NCBI RefSeq assembly: GCF_900104155.1
Contig: NZ_FMYB01000035.1
Location: 1 to 46,046, forward strand
Direction: 5' to 3'
Length of the DNA stretch: 46,046 nt
Origin: Butyrivibrio sp. INlla16
GTDB lineage: Bacteria; Bacillota; Clostridia; Lachnospirales; Lachnospiraceae
Under the pieces are notes generated by a model. It searched no databases. It saw nothing but the letters and a program-made list of their open reading frames with translations, and was not told the origin of the DNA. Below are positions 25,476 to 32,911 of the stretch, one piece after another (position 1 is the stretch's first letter; every line of letters begins with the position of its first letter). The position numbers and the translations under genes were made by a program.

Positions 25476-26303
25476 TTACTTTATAAACAGAAGTGCCAGG
25501 AAATAGATGGCGGGAGTGATAAAAATCACACTGTCAAATCTGTCCATAATACCGCCGTGTCCCGGGATGAGTTTACCGTAGTCCTTGATATCATGCTCCC
25601 TTTTGATTCCGGAGGCGATCAAGTCTCCCACCTGAGACAGACAACCCGCCACAAATGTGATAATGGCAAAGCTTGTCATGCAAATCTGCGCGGAAAGTGT
25701 TGTATCTGTATATTTAGAATAAACGTATCCAAAGATAACTCCTGCCACAACGCTTCCAAGCACGCCTCCCACGGCTCCTTCGATAGTCTTCTTTGGAGAA
25801 AGAAGCGGGCAAAGCTTATGCTTGCCGAAAGCACTGCCTGCAAAATAGGCACAGGTATCACATATCCATGCAACAAACGGAATCCATGCAAGTAAGTGCC
25901 CCTCCGGCTTCGCCCTCAGCAGATAAATAAACGAGAGCATCACCGGTGCATATATAAACGAAAATACGGATCCGATCATCTGATTGGCTTTATATTTCGG
26001 ATATGAAAAAACGAAAATAACAGCCTCTGCCGCAAAAAGCGACATTATTACTACCACTAAAAAGAGCATATCTCCGCCCTTCAACAAAAGCAGTATGTAA
26101 TAAAGAGTTACCGCAGCCATTCCGGTTATCTCCGGAAGGTTCATCTTTTCATCTGCAGCGCGAACCTTCAAAGCACCTGAAAGTTCATGGTATCCAACAA
26201 GTGATACAAAGAGCAAAACTCCTGCAGTCACATAACCGCCGCTCACAAGCGTCAATATAAGCAGAACTACCAGTACTGCTCCGCTTATTACTCTAGTCTT
26301 CAT
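25476..26303 (-). CDS. cdsA: phosphatidate cytidylyltransferase
   Basis: Integral membrane enzyme making CDP-diacylglycerol from phosphatidate and CTP. The 275-aa protein has seven to eight hydrophobic segments and the family signature near its C-terminus, SPKKTIEGAVGGVLGS, followed by GDLIASGIKREHDIKDYGKLIPGHGGIMDRFDS with the conserved aspartates that bind metal. AGGGG precedes the ATG. It lies 19 bp after uppS and 16 bp before dxr. Confidence 0.96.
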   Translation of the reverse strand: MKTRVISGAVLVVLLILTLVSGGYVTAGVLLFVSLVGYHELSGALKVRAADEKMNLPEITGMAAVTLYYILLLLKGGDMLFLVVVIMSLFAAEAVIFVFSYPKYKANQMIGSVFSFIYAPVMLSFIYLLRAKPEGHLLAWIPFVAWICDTCAYFAGSAFGKHKLCPLLSPKKTIEGAVGGVLGSVVAGVIFGYVYSKYTDTTLSAQICMTSFAIITFVAGCLSQVGDLIASGIKREHDIKDYGKLIPGHGGIMDRFDSVIFITPAIYFLALLFIK

Positions 26304-26322
26304 ATATTTCCCCTTTTATGTT

Positions 26323-27051
26323 TTACTCTTCCGGCTCTGTTTTCAAACCGCCAAACTTACGGTTTCTGCCTGCATACGCATCCACCGCTTTCTGAAGCTC
26401 TGCTTCGTCAAAATCGGGCCATGCAATATCTGTGTAGTAAAACTCTGTATAAGCGCACTGCCATAATAAGAAATTACTGAGGCGCTGCTCTCCGCAGGTG
26501 CGGATAAGAAGATCGGGATCCGGGATATTCGAAGTATCCAGATGCTCCGATATCATCTGCTCTGTTATATCAGCCGCCGCAATTTTGCCATCGCTGCACT
26601 CCTGTGAGATTTCTCTGACAGCGCGTACAATTTCATCACGGCTTCCGTAGTTAATTGCTATAGTAAAAGTGAGACCGGTGTTACCTGCAGTTGCGGTCTC
26701 AAGCTCATTGATTGCATCCTGAATGTCGGCTGAGAGCTTGCTGCGCTCGCCGATAACCTGACAACGTACGTTGTTCTTCATTGACTTCTTGATACTGCTC
26801 TTAAGATACTGTCTGAGTATCATCATCAGGGCTGTAACTTCAGTCTCGGGTCTGTTCCAGTTTTCTGTAGAGAAAGCATACACTGTCAAATATTTAATGC
26901 CCATATCTCTTGCAACAACAAGGATATCCTCTACAGCCTTAGCTCCCTGTTTGTGTCCGTAGTTTCGGGGAAGGCCCTTTGCTTTGGCCCATCGGCCGTT
27001 ACCATCAAGTATTATAGCGACATGTTGTGGTATTTTTGTGTTTTCTTCCAT
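26323..27051 (-). CDS. uppS: undecaprenyl diphosphate synthase (isoprenyl transferase)
   Basis: cis-Prenyltransferase producing the C55 lipid carrier for peptidoglycan and wall polymers. The 242-aa protein shows HVAIILDGNGRWAKAKGLPRNYGHKQGA (catalytic Asp at the DGNGRWA loop), YLTVYAFSTENWNRP, and the C-terminal PDLLIRTCGEQRLSNFLLWQCAYTEFYYTD with the RSSG-type IPP-binding region and the family's WPDF. AGGAG precedes the ATG. Its upstream gap holds a hairpin (27073-27100). Confidence 0.97.
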   Translation of the reverse strand: MEENTKIPQHVAIILDGNGRWAKAKGLPRNYGHKQGAKAVEDILVVARDMGIKYLTVYAFSTENWNRPETEVTALMMILRQYLKSSIKKSMKNNVRCQVIGERSKLSADIQDAINELETATAGNTGLTFTIAINYGSRDEIVRAVREISQECSDGKIAAADITEQMISEHLDTSNIPDPDLLIRTCGEQRLSNFLLWQCAYTEFYYTDIAWPDFDEAELQKAVDAYAGRNRKFGGLKTEPEE

Positions 27052-27072
27052 ATAAGATTACTCCTATAAAGT

Positions 27073-27100
27073 AGAGCCTGTGCTGTAACCCACAGGCTCT
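27073..27100. other. 10-bp hairpin between frr and uppS
   Basis: AGAGCCTGTG / CACAGGCTCT (27073-27082 with 27091-27100), 8-nt loop. The T-tract (CTTTTTCTT) follows it on the plus strand; in the operon direction it is followed only by ACTTTAT. It may block antisense transcription, partly attenuate, or be a processing site between frr and uppS. Confidence 0.55.
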
Positions 27101-27134
27101 TTTTCTTATAATTTTGAATAAAGAGGTTCCGAAA

Positions 27135-27686
27135 TCAGACTGTCATTACCTCTTTGCTCTTTTCTTCAACCGCTTCGTCAATCTTCTTAACGAACTTATC
27201 GGTCATCTTCTGAAGATCTTCTTCAAGTTCAGCAATCTCATCCTCTGAAATGTCGGTGCCCTTTAATTTCTTAAAGGAATCATTTCCGTCACGACGAATA
27301 TTTCTTACTGCAACCTTAGCATCCTCACCTTTCTTCTTGATATCCTTAGCCAGCTGCTTTCTGCGCTCCTCTGTGAGCTCAGGGAAGATAAGACGGATAA
27401 CTGCGCCGTCATTGCTGGGTGTGATACCGATGTCGGATGCAAGTATAGCCTTCTCAATATCTTTGATAAGACTCTTATCCCAGGGTGCTATCTGAATCAT
27501 GCGCGCCTCGGGAATGGAAACGTTACCAACCTGCTGAATAGGTGTGGGTGTTCCGTAATAATCCACCTTGAGTTTATCAAGAACATGCGGATTAGCGCGT
27601 CCTGCACGAATAGAAGCAAGCTCCTGCGCAAGGAAATCAAAAGCCTTCGTCATTTTCTCTTCGTAGATTTTAACTTTTTCATTCAT
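27135..27686 (-). CDS. frr: ribosome recycling factor
   Basis: Splits post-termination ribosomes together with EF-G. The 183-aa product is full length, with ELASIRAGRANPHVLDKLKVDYYGTPTPIQQV at the N-terminal helix, ALILASDIGITPSNDG-like ILASDIGITPSNDGAVIRL, and FPELTEERRKQLAKDIKKKGEDAKVAVRNIRRDGND near the C-terminus. GGAGG precedes the ATG by eight bases. It follows pyrH by 24 bp, the universal pair. Confidence 0.98.
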   Translation of the reverse strand: MNEKVKIYEEKMTKAFDFLAQELASIRAGRANPHVLDKLKVDYYGTPTPIQQVGNVSIPEARMIQIAPWDKSLIKDIEKAILASDIGITPSNDGAVIRLIFPELTEERRKQLAKDIKKKGEDAKVAVRNIRRDGNDSFKKLKGTDISEDEIAELEEDLQKMTDKFVKKIDEAVEEKSKEVMTV

Positions 27687-27710
27687 ACACTTATCCTCCG
27701 GATTATTTTT

Positions 27711-28403
27711 TTATGCGGTAACAGTGGTTCCGTTGAAGTTGCCACTTGCTGCCTTTATTATACTATTTTCTTCCTGAAGAGCGAATACTCTCATAGGAAT
27801 ATGATTCTCTTTAACCATGATGGACGCTGTCATATCAACAACCTGCAGATTCTGTGCAACCACATCGTCAATGCTTATTGTGTCATAGCGCTTAGCGTTC
27901 GGATTGGTAGCAGGATCGCTGTCATATACTCCATCGATAGCCTTGGCAAGAAGGATAACGTCTGCCTCGATCTCGATAGCTCTGAGAGTTGATCCCGTAT
28001 CTGTTGAGAAATAGGGATGTCCTGTGCCGCCGGCAAAGAATACAACCATTCCCTTTGAAAAATATTTATTTGCTCTATCCTTCGAGAAAAGCTTGGTAAA
28101 TGAACCACATTCAAAAGGTGTGAGAATGTTTGTCATCATACCTACGCTTCTGAAAATCTCAGACACATAAATGCAGTTCATGATTGTAGCGAGCATGCCG
28201 ATCTGATCTGCTTTTACGCGGTCGATATTCTCGCTTGTGCGTCCTCTCCAGAAATTACCGCCTCCGATGACGATACCTACTTCAACTCCGTCATCTACAA
28301 GCTTTTTAACCTGGAGTGCTACTCCGCGAACTGTCTCTTCATGAAAGCCGGTTTTGTTAGGTCCGGCAAGTGCTTCACCACTAAGTTTTAAAAGTATTCT
28401 CAT
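27711..28403 (-). CDS. pyrH: UMP kinase
   Basis: Phosphorylates UMP to UDP, the entry to UDP-sugar wall precursors. Bacterial amino-acid-kinase-fold enzyme of 230 aa: RILLKLSGEALAG, GIVIGGGNFWRGR, DQIGMLATIMNCIYV, FFAGGTGHPYFSTDTGSTLRAIEIEAD and VDGVYDSDP-like IDGVYDSDPATNP. Its ATG overlaps the stop of the bactofilin gene by one base (TAATG), meaning translation is coupled to the cytoskeletal gene upstream, not to tsf as in many bacteria. Confidence 0.97.
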   Translation of the reverse strand: MRILLKLSGEALAGPNKTGFHEETVRGVALQVKKLVDDGVEVGIVIGGGNFWRGRTSENIDRVKADQIGMLATIMNCIYVSEIFRSVGMMTNILTPFECGSFTKLFSKDRANKYFSKGMVVFFAGGTGHPYFSTDTGSTLRAIEIEADVILLAKAIDGVYDSDPATNPNAKRYDTISIDDVVAQNLQVVDMTASIMVKENHIPMRVFALQEENSIIKAASGNFNGTTVTA

Positions 28404-29383
28404 TATTTCTGTCCCTTAAGTCCATCAAAGAATGCGGAAGGATTAACCTCAGCATAAGACTGAGAGCAGTTACCTTCGATAACGGCACCGTTGTTGATCT
28501 GTACTGACTGAGACTTGATGTTACCCATAACGATTGCAGTAGTATCAAGAACTACAGGACCGGGAACATCGATGTCACCCTTTACAGCACCTGCGATAAC
28601 TGCGCTTGTAGCATAGATGTTACCGATAACTACTGTACTCTGTCCGATCTTAACGCTTCCGTTACTTCTAACTTCACCTGTGATTCTGGCTGCCTCTGCA
28701 TAGATCTCTGCTGCCTTGGAATCACCCTCAACCTCACCTGTTACGTTGAGCTTACCGAGACAGGTTACGTTACCTGTAATCTTACCAACAAGGTCGAGTG
28801 AGCCTGTTGTCTCAAGATTACCAACTATTTTCATACCCTCTGTAATGCTGGCTACTTCATCTGTAGGTGTCTGCTGCTGAATGTCCATTGATCCAAATCC
28901 CCCATTATTATAATTTGTTGTCTTTCTCTCCTGGTATACAGGCATCTCCTCTGTCTTCTCCTTTGCAATTGACTCAATTGCACTAAGTGAAGCTGAAAGA
29001 TCTGCTACTGTATCCTCCTCTTCCTCCTCGATTGTGCTGAGGTCCTCAATAACATCCTCAGGCTCCTCGAAAATTTCCCCCTCTGCTTCAGGCTCCTGTG
29101 GAATCACAACCTCTGCTACAGTCTCTTCCTCGGTCTCGATGACCTCTTCAGAAGACTCTTCTGACTCACCCTCGTCGAGCTTAATATCGTCAAGGTGATC
29201 AAGCATATCGTTCAGATCCTTCTTAACCTCTGCCTCTGTCTTGGTCTTAGCTGTTTCAACTTCTTCTGAAGCAGCTTCCTTTTCCGCAGTTGCATCCAGG
29301 ATCTTAGCTTCCTCACCTTCCTCAGGCATTATTGTCCTTGCAGCCTGAGAGAGATCACTTTTCAGCTCTGAAAAAAATCCCAT
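28403..29383 (-). CDS. bactofilin-type polymer-forming cytoskeletal protein
   Basis: The C-terminal part (about residues 180-320) is a bactofilin beta-helix: GMKIVGNLETTGSLDLVGKITG, VTCLGKLNVTGEVEGD, then repeats such as ARITGEVRSNGSVKIG, VVIGNIYATSAVIAG and AIVMGNIKSQSVQING, ending at PSAFFDGLKGQK. Such domains form nucleotide-free filaments that position wall enzymes. The N-terminal ~175 residues are a highly acidic, disordered extension (EEEEDTVADLSASL and others) beginning with an amphipathic MGFFSELKSDLSQAARTIM helix that might touch the membrane (inference). Total 326 aa, about twice a minimal bactofilin. It sits 18 bp after the deacetylase gene and overlaps pyrH. Confidence 0.88.
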   Translation of the reverse strand: MGFFSELKSDLSQAARTIMPEEGEEAKILDATAEKEAASEEVETAKTKTEAEVKKDLNDMLDHLDDIKLDEGESEESSEEVIETEEETVAEVVIPQEPEAEGEIFEEPEDVIEDLSTIEEEEEDTVADLSASLSAIESIAKEKTEEMPVYQERKTTNYNNGGFGSMDIQQQTPTDEVASITEGMKIVGNLETTGSLDLVGKITGNVTCLGKLNVTGEVEGDSKAAEIYAEAARITGEVRSNGSVKIGQSTVVIGNIYATSAVIAGAVKGDIDVPGPVVLDTTAIVMGNIKSQSVQINNGAVIEGNCSQSYAEVNPSAFFDGLKGQK

Positions 29384-29401
29384 TTCTCTTTCCTCCGTTC
29401 C

Positions 29402-30451
29402 TTACTGAGAATTGCTGATATGTTGAACCGGTAACGTATCATCCGTTATCGGAACTATCACTGTGTTATCAAGCGCCTGAACCTGTTCGATAATTTCAGG
29501 CAGCGCCTCCACTGTCGCGGGCTTATCCGCCGCATCATGAAGCAGTATTATCGCTTCATGGAATTTAGGCACCCCGGTCATGACGTTGGCAACTATCACA
29601 TCTTTATTGATGCCGCTGTCATCACTGCTGGCCACATTCCAGTCAAAATATGTAATGTGCTCAAGGTCAAGATAATTTATCAATTGATCCATCGGAGCCC
29701 TGCTCACAGTATTGGAGCTTCCTCCGGGGAATCTGTAATACTCTGACCAGACACCTGTTGTCTCATATAAATATGTTTGTAGTTTATGTAAATCAGCCGA
29801 AAAGCTTTCGAGTGATTCGTACAACTCACTGTATTTATGGCTGTATGAATGCATCCCCAGTGTATGACCGCCCGCTGCTATACGCCTGTAAAGCTTCTCG
29901 TTCTCTTCACCCTCCTTACCGGTTACGAAAAACGTCGCTTTAACCCCATAGCTGTCAAGAATATCAAGTATCTGATTTGTTGATGAACTGGGCCCGTCAT
30001 CAAAGGTTATATAAACTCTTCTTATGCCGTCCCATTCCTCCTGCTCTCCATCCGGCGCCTCATCAGATGATTCATCCTCTGTGGACTTAGCATCCTCACC
30101 GGCAACTCCGCTACTGATCTCAGGATCAACCTCCGGAGTGTCATCCTCTGTCTCATTCGTCTCCTGTACAACTATATCTGCCGTCTCATCTTCAGATGCA
30201 TCTGCGTCAGGATTATCAGGATCTCCGCCGGCAAGCGTCTCCTCCCCGAAATGCTCCTCGTACCAGCTAAGTTCAGATTTCGCCTTATCAAGCATCTTAT
30301 TGGTACGAATATTTTTGATCACAAGGAAAATGCAAAAACCGGTGGGAATGAGGCATGAAGCTGCAATGGATACGAGAATCAGTCTTCTTAAAAAACGGAT
30401 TCTCCGGGAACGATCCGTGCTCTGTCCGTGACCCCCCGTATTCGTTGCCAT
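29402..30451 (-). CDS. membrane-anchored polysaccharide deacetylase (NodB domain)
   Basis: Predicted cell-surface peptidoglycan or polysaccharide N-deacetylase. It has a short basic N-terminus (STDRSRRIRFLRR), one membrane anchor (LILVSIAASCLIPTGFCIFL, ~22-41), an acidic linker (~65-140) and a NodB domain with all metal/catalytic motifs: VYITFDDGPSSST, GMHSYSHKYSEL, YYRFPGGSSN, DWNVASSDD and AIILLHDA. Start: ATG at 30451 or an in-frame GTG at 30463; neither has a strong ribosome binding site (GGAA only), so the choice is uncertain. First gene of the bactofilin-pyrH-polC transcription unit. Activity on the wall agrees with the envelope theme of the operon. Confidence 0.88.
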   Translation of the reverse strand: MATNTGGHGQSTDRSRRIRFLRRLILVSIAASCLIPTGFCIFLVIKNIRTNKMLDKAKSELSWYEEHFGEETLAGGDPDNPDADASEDETADIVVQETNETEDDTPEVDPEISSGVAGEDAKSTEDESSDEAPDGEQEEWDGIRRVYITFDDGPSSSTNQILDILDSYGVKATFFVTGKEGEENEKLYRRIAAGGHTLGMHSYSHKYSELYESLESFSADLHKLQTYLYETTGVWSEYYRFPGGSSNTVSRAPMDQLINYLDLEHITYFDWNVASSDDSGINKDVIVANVMTGVPKFHEAIILLHDAADKPATVEALPEIIEQVQALDNTVIVPITDDTLPVQHISNSQ

Positions 30452-30555
30452 AATAATTACCACATTTCCAACTTGCTGTTATGTCTAAAAGGCAGCCGGG
30501 CCACGCAAAAAAACTTCTTCCACAGCCTCCCATGCTACCTACATAGCCAAACAAG

Positions 30556-30564
30556 ATTATATCA
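30556..30564 (-). promoter_or_regulatory. extended -10 promoter of the deacetylase-bactofilin-pyrH unit
   Basis: Minus-strand TGATATAAT (30564-30556) is a full extended -10 element without a good -35. Transcription would start near 30549 and give a ~100-nt leader holding GGTAGC (30520-30515) paired with GCTGCC (near 30497-30492) and an inner GGG/CCC, followed by TTTTAG. The rest of the 30464-30782 gap is A/T-rich with no gene. Confidence 0.6.
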
Positions 30565-30782
30565 TATTTTAAAGGGTACAAAAAGAGAAAAATGCACTTA
30601 GATTTCATGCCTTAAGTCCTGTCCTGTGTTTCTGTTGTCAAGTGTAAAAAAGTACTAAAGATAAGGCAAAAATTTTGTAAGCCGAAAAGCCCCCAGTATA
30701 TAGATTTTTTAGATTTCCTTTATGGTGGATTTATTATCGTTTGCTATTCTAATTACACCAAAGAAACAGGAGGAAAAGGGGT

Positions 30783-31433
30783 ATGAGGAAAATCTACGGA
30801 ATTATTATCACAATCGCTGTTTTTATCAGCATTTTCGCAAATTCTTCATTTACAATTACGGCAGCCAGCGGGCAGGGTTTGACAGACGGTCTGCAGATCA
30901 ACGGCGAGTATCTTATCATGGACTCCGATAATCTGCACAGTGAATATGTTGTGATAGCAACAAACAAATCCGGAAAAGATCTGTCGGTAGTTGCAAAATT
31001 CTTTGCCGTTGGAGGAAACGGGAATCCGATTAAAACCGTATACGACAGTGCTTCGGCAATCAAAAACGGCCAGTCCTTTATTCTCTATGGTCAGTTCAAA
31101 AACTCGGAATTAAAGGACGTTTCAAGCTATTCCTATACCCTTATGACCGGCATCACAGAAGACTGCAAATATGACTCTGTCAATGTTGATGTGGAATCAC
31201 AGGAAGGTGTGCTTGAAGTAACCGGTACAAACTACTCCTCCGAGGATACCAGTCTTGTAAATGTAAGAACCATATTTTTCAAGGATGGTTCCCCTGTTGC
31301 CTTCGATCACGTGAATCTCGGCGACAGCGCTTACTCCTTAAGAAGCGGCAGTTCCAACACCCAGGAACTCGGTCAGCTTCATCCCGAATATGACAATTAT
31401 CTAATTACCTATTCAGTAGCCAGTGACATGTAA
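30783..31433 (+). CDS. secreted protein of unknown function
   Basis: A 216-aa protein with a clear signal peptide (MRKIYGIIITIAVFISIFAN..., likely cleaved after TITAA near residue 28). The mature part looks like two Ig-like beta domains: first LIMDSDNLHSEYVVIATNKSGKDLSVVAKFFAVGGNGN, then VDVESQEGVLEVTGTNYSSEDTSLVNVRTIFFKDG. The pattern of a conserved N-K/N-Y-S turn followed by a V-x-A/T-x-F-F-x-x-G strand is that of FxLYD-like surface domains; the family name is a guess. GGAGG lies nine bases before the ATG. A weak promoter, TTGTAA (30675-30680)-16-TATATA (30697-30702), may serve it. It diverges from the deacetylase gene and converges with truA. Confidence 0.7.
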   Translation: MRKIYGIIITIAVFISIFANSSFTITAASGQGLTDGLQINGEYLIMDSDNLHSEYVVIATNKSGKDLSVVAKFFAVGGNGNPIKTVYDSASAIKNGQSFILYGQFKNSELKDVSSYSYTLMTGITEDCKYDSVNVDVESQEGVLEVTGTNYSSEDTSLVNVRTIFFKDGSPVAFDHVNLGDSAYSLRSGSSNTQELGQLHPEYDNYLITYSVASDM

Positions 31434-31451
31434 ATTGGCGGGCGTCCTATC

Positions 31452-32204
31452 TCAATAATCAACCTTCATGAGACATAAGCCCTGCGGCGGTGCCGTGGGG
31501 CCCGCTTTTTGTCTGTCGCAGGCTTCTATGATGTCCTTCATCTCCTCAGGTTTTATGTTGCCATAGCCAACCTCAAGAAGAGTTCCCGTCATTATTCTGA
31601 CCATGTTTTGTAAAAAGCCGTTTCCGTGGAAATACAACCTTATCTGAGGGCCGCTCTCCTCGATTTTGATATTGTCCACGCATCTTACCGTGGACTTTTT
31701 CATCTTGGTATTCCCGCAAAAACTCTTAAAATCATGCGTTCCGATTATATATTCGGCCGCTTTTTTCATAAGCTCCACATCTGGTTTGTTCTCAAGAACA
31801 GTGACATACTTCCTGTCGAATACCGGCTTGGAATTGCCAAAATAACAGGTGTATCTGTAAGTCTTCCCCAGGGCGTTATATCTGCTGTGAAACCTCTCAG
31901 CGCAAGCTCTGACATCATTGATGCTGATATCCTCCGGAAGATACTGATTCATATAGTTCTGAATCTCTTCTTCCGTAAGATCTGTATCAAGCATAGCATT
32001 AGCCGTCATAGCCCTGGCATGAACTCCGGCATCTGTTCGTCCGGCGCCAATGACCTGGACAGATTCTCCCTCCGGGAGTCCCACCATTCTGGTAAGAACT
32101 GCTTCGAGCTTGCCCTGGATGGTCATGTCTTTATTCGGTTGTCTCTCCCAGCCAAAGAACCTGGTTCCATCATAGCTGAGTGTGAATTTATAATTTCTTT
32201 TCAT
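31452..32204 (-). CDS. truA: tRNA pseudouridine(38-40) synthase TruA
   Basis: Modifies U38-U40 in the anticodon stem-loop. The 250-aa protein shows YDGTRFFGWERQPN, catalytic Asp58 in GAGRTDAGVHARA, NDVRACAERFHSRYNALGKTYRY and the C-terminal GNGFLQNMVRIMTGTLLEVG. Its ATG overlaps the thrH stop by one base (TAATG), so it is coupled to thrH rather than to the usual ribosomal-protein/ECF genes. Confidence 0.96.
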   Translation of the reverse strand: MKRNYKFTLSYDGTRFFGWERQPNKDMTIQGKLEAVLTRMVGLPEGESVQVIGAGRTDAGVHARAMTANAMLDTDLTEEEIQNYMNQYLPEDISINDVRACAERFHSRYNALGKTYRYTCYFGNSKPVFDRKYVTVLENKPDVELMKKAAEYIIGTHDFKSFCGNTKMKKSTVRCVDNIKIEESGPQIRLYFHGNGFLQNMVRIMTGTLLEVGYGNIKPEEMKDIIEACDRQKAGPTAPPQGLCLMKVDY

Positions 32205-32809
32205 TAAGCCTTGAGTTGTTCCTTAATTGCTCCGAGCAGTTCGTCGTAGGTCTCGAATGCAGGGAACTGAGGATAATCCTTCTTAATCTGATCTGTTGTT
32301 CTGAAAAGGAAACCTGCCTTGCTGGCCTCGATCATTCCAAGGTCGTTAAAGCTGTCTCCGCTTGCGATGGTTTCGAATCCTATGCTCTGAAGAGCCTTGA
32401 CAGTTGTGAGTTTACCCTTTTCGCAGCGCATCTTATAATTCGTGATTTCGCCGTTATCCGCAACTTCAAGACTGTTGCAGAAAATTGTAGGCCATCCGAG
32501 TTTTTTCATAAGAGGTGTTGCAAACTGTGTGAATGTATCGCTAAGAATAATAACCTGTGTTATAGATCTGAGTTCATCAAGAAACTCTTTTGCACCCGGC
32601 AGGGGATCAATTGTTGCAATAGTGTCCTGAATCTCCTTAAGTCCAAGCCCGTGCTCCTTAAGAATTCCGATTCTCCACTTCATGAGTTTGTCGTAATCAG
32701 GTTCGTCTCTTGTGGTTCTCTTAAGTTCGGGAATTCCTGATGCTTCAGCAAAAGCAATCCATATCTCAGGAACCAAAACACCTTCCAAATCCAAACAGGT
32801 AACGTACAT
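32204..32809 (-). CDS. thrH: bifunctional phosphoserine phosphatase / homoserine phosphotransferase ThrH
   Basis: HAD-superfamily enzyme that dephosphorylates phosphoserine and can move the phosphate to homoserine, joining serine and threonine synthesis. The 201-aa protein has the family start CLDLEGVLVPEIWIAFAE (in place of DxDxT, typical of ThrH), TTRDEPDYDKLMKWR, motif II VIILSDTF, the lysine in MRCEKGKLTTVKAL, and motif IV ASGDSFNDLGMI. AGGAGG precedes the ATG. It leads a two-gene unit with truA. Confidence 0.93.
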   Translation of the reverse strand: MYVTCLDLEGVLVPEIWIAFAEASGIPELKRTTRDEPDYDKLMKWRIGILKEHGLGLKEIQDTIATIDPLPGAKEFLDELRSITQVIILSDTFTQFATPLMKKLGWPTIFCNSLEVADNGEITNYKMRCEKGKLTTVKALQSIGFETIASGDSFNDLGMIEASKAGFLFRTTDQIKKDYPQFPAFETYDELLGAIKEQLKA

Positions 32810-32834
32810 TTTTTCATCCTCCTCGTACTATTGT

Positions 32835-32855
32835 GCCTTCCCCCAGGGGGAAGGC
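32835..32855. repeat. 21-bp palindrome related to the infB-rbfA repeat
   Basis: GCCTTCCCCC-A-GGGGGAAGGC is a perfect dyad. Its right arm GGGGAAGGC equals the end of the CCCCCAAGGGGAAGGC motif at 3991-4005 and 4021-4035. It lies between thrH and the EAL gene; without a U-tract it is a poor terminator. Probably a fragment of the same dispersed repeat. Confidence 0.6.
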
Positions 32856-32911
32856 GTTATTGTTAAGTAGTTTACCATATATTTTGAAAAAATGAATATA
32901 AAATCAGCATT

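Noticed and set aside
27073..27100. Terminator between frr and uppS
   Set aside because: In the operon direction the stem lacks a U-tract and downstream genes lack an obvious promoter, so full termination is unlikely.
30464..30549. Leader as SRP RNA or c-di-GMP riboswitch
   Set aside because: Neither the GGAAG-type SRP tetraloop region nor the conserved c-di-GMP aptamer strings are present.
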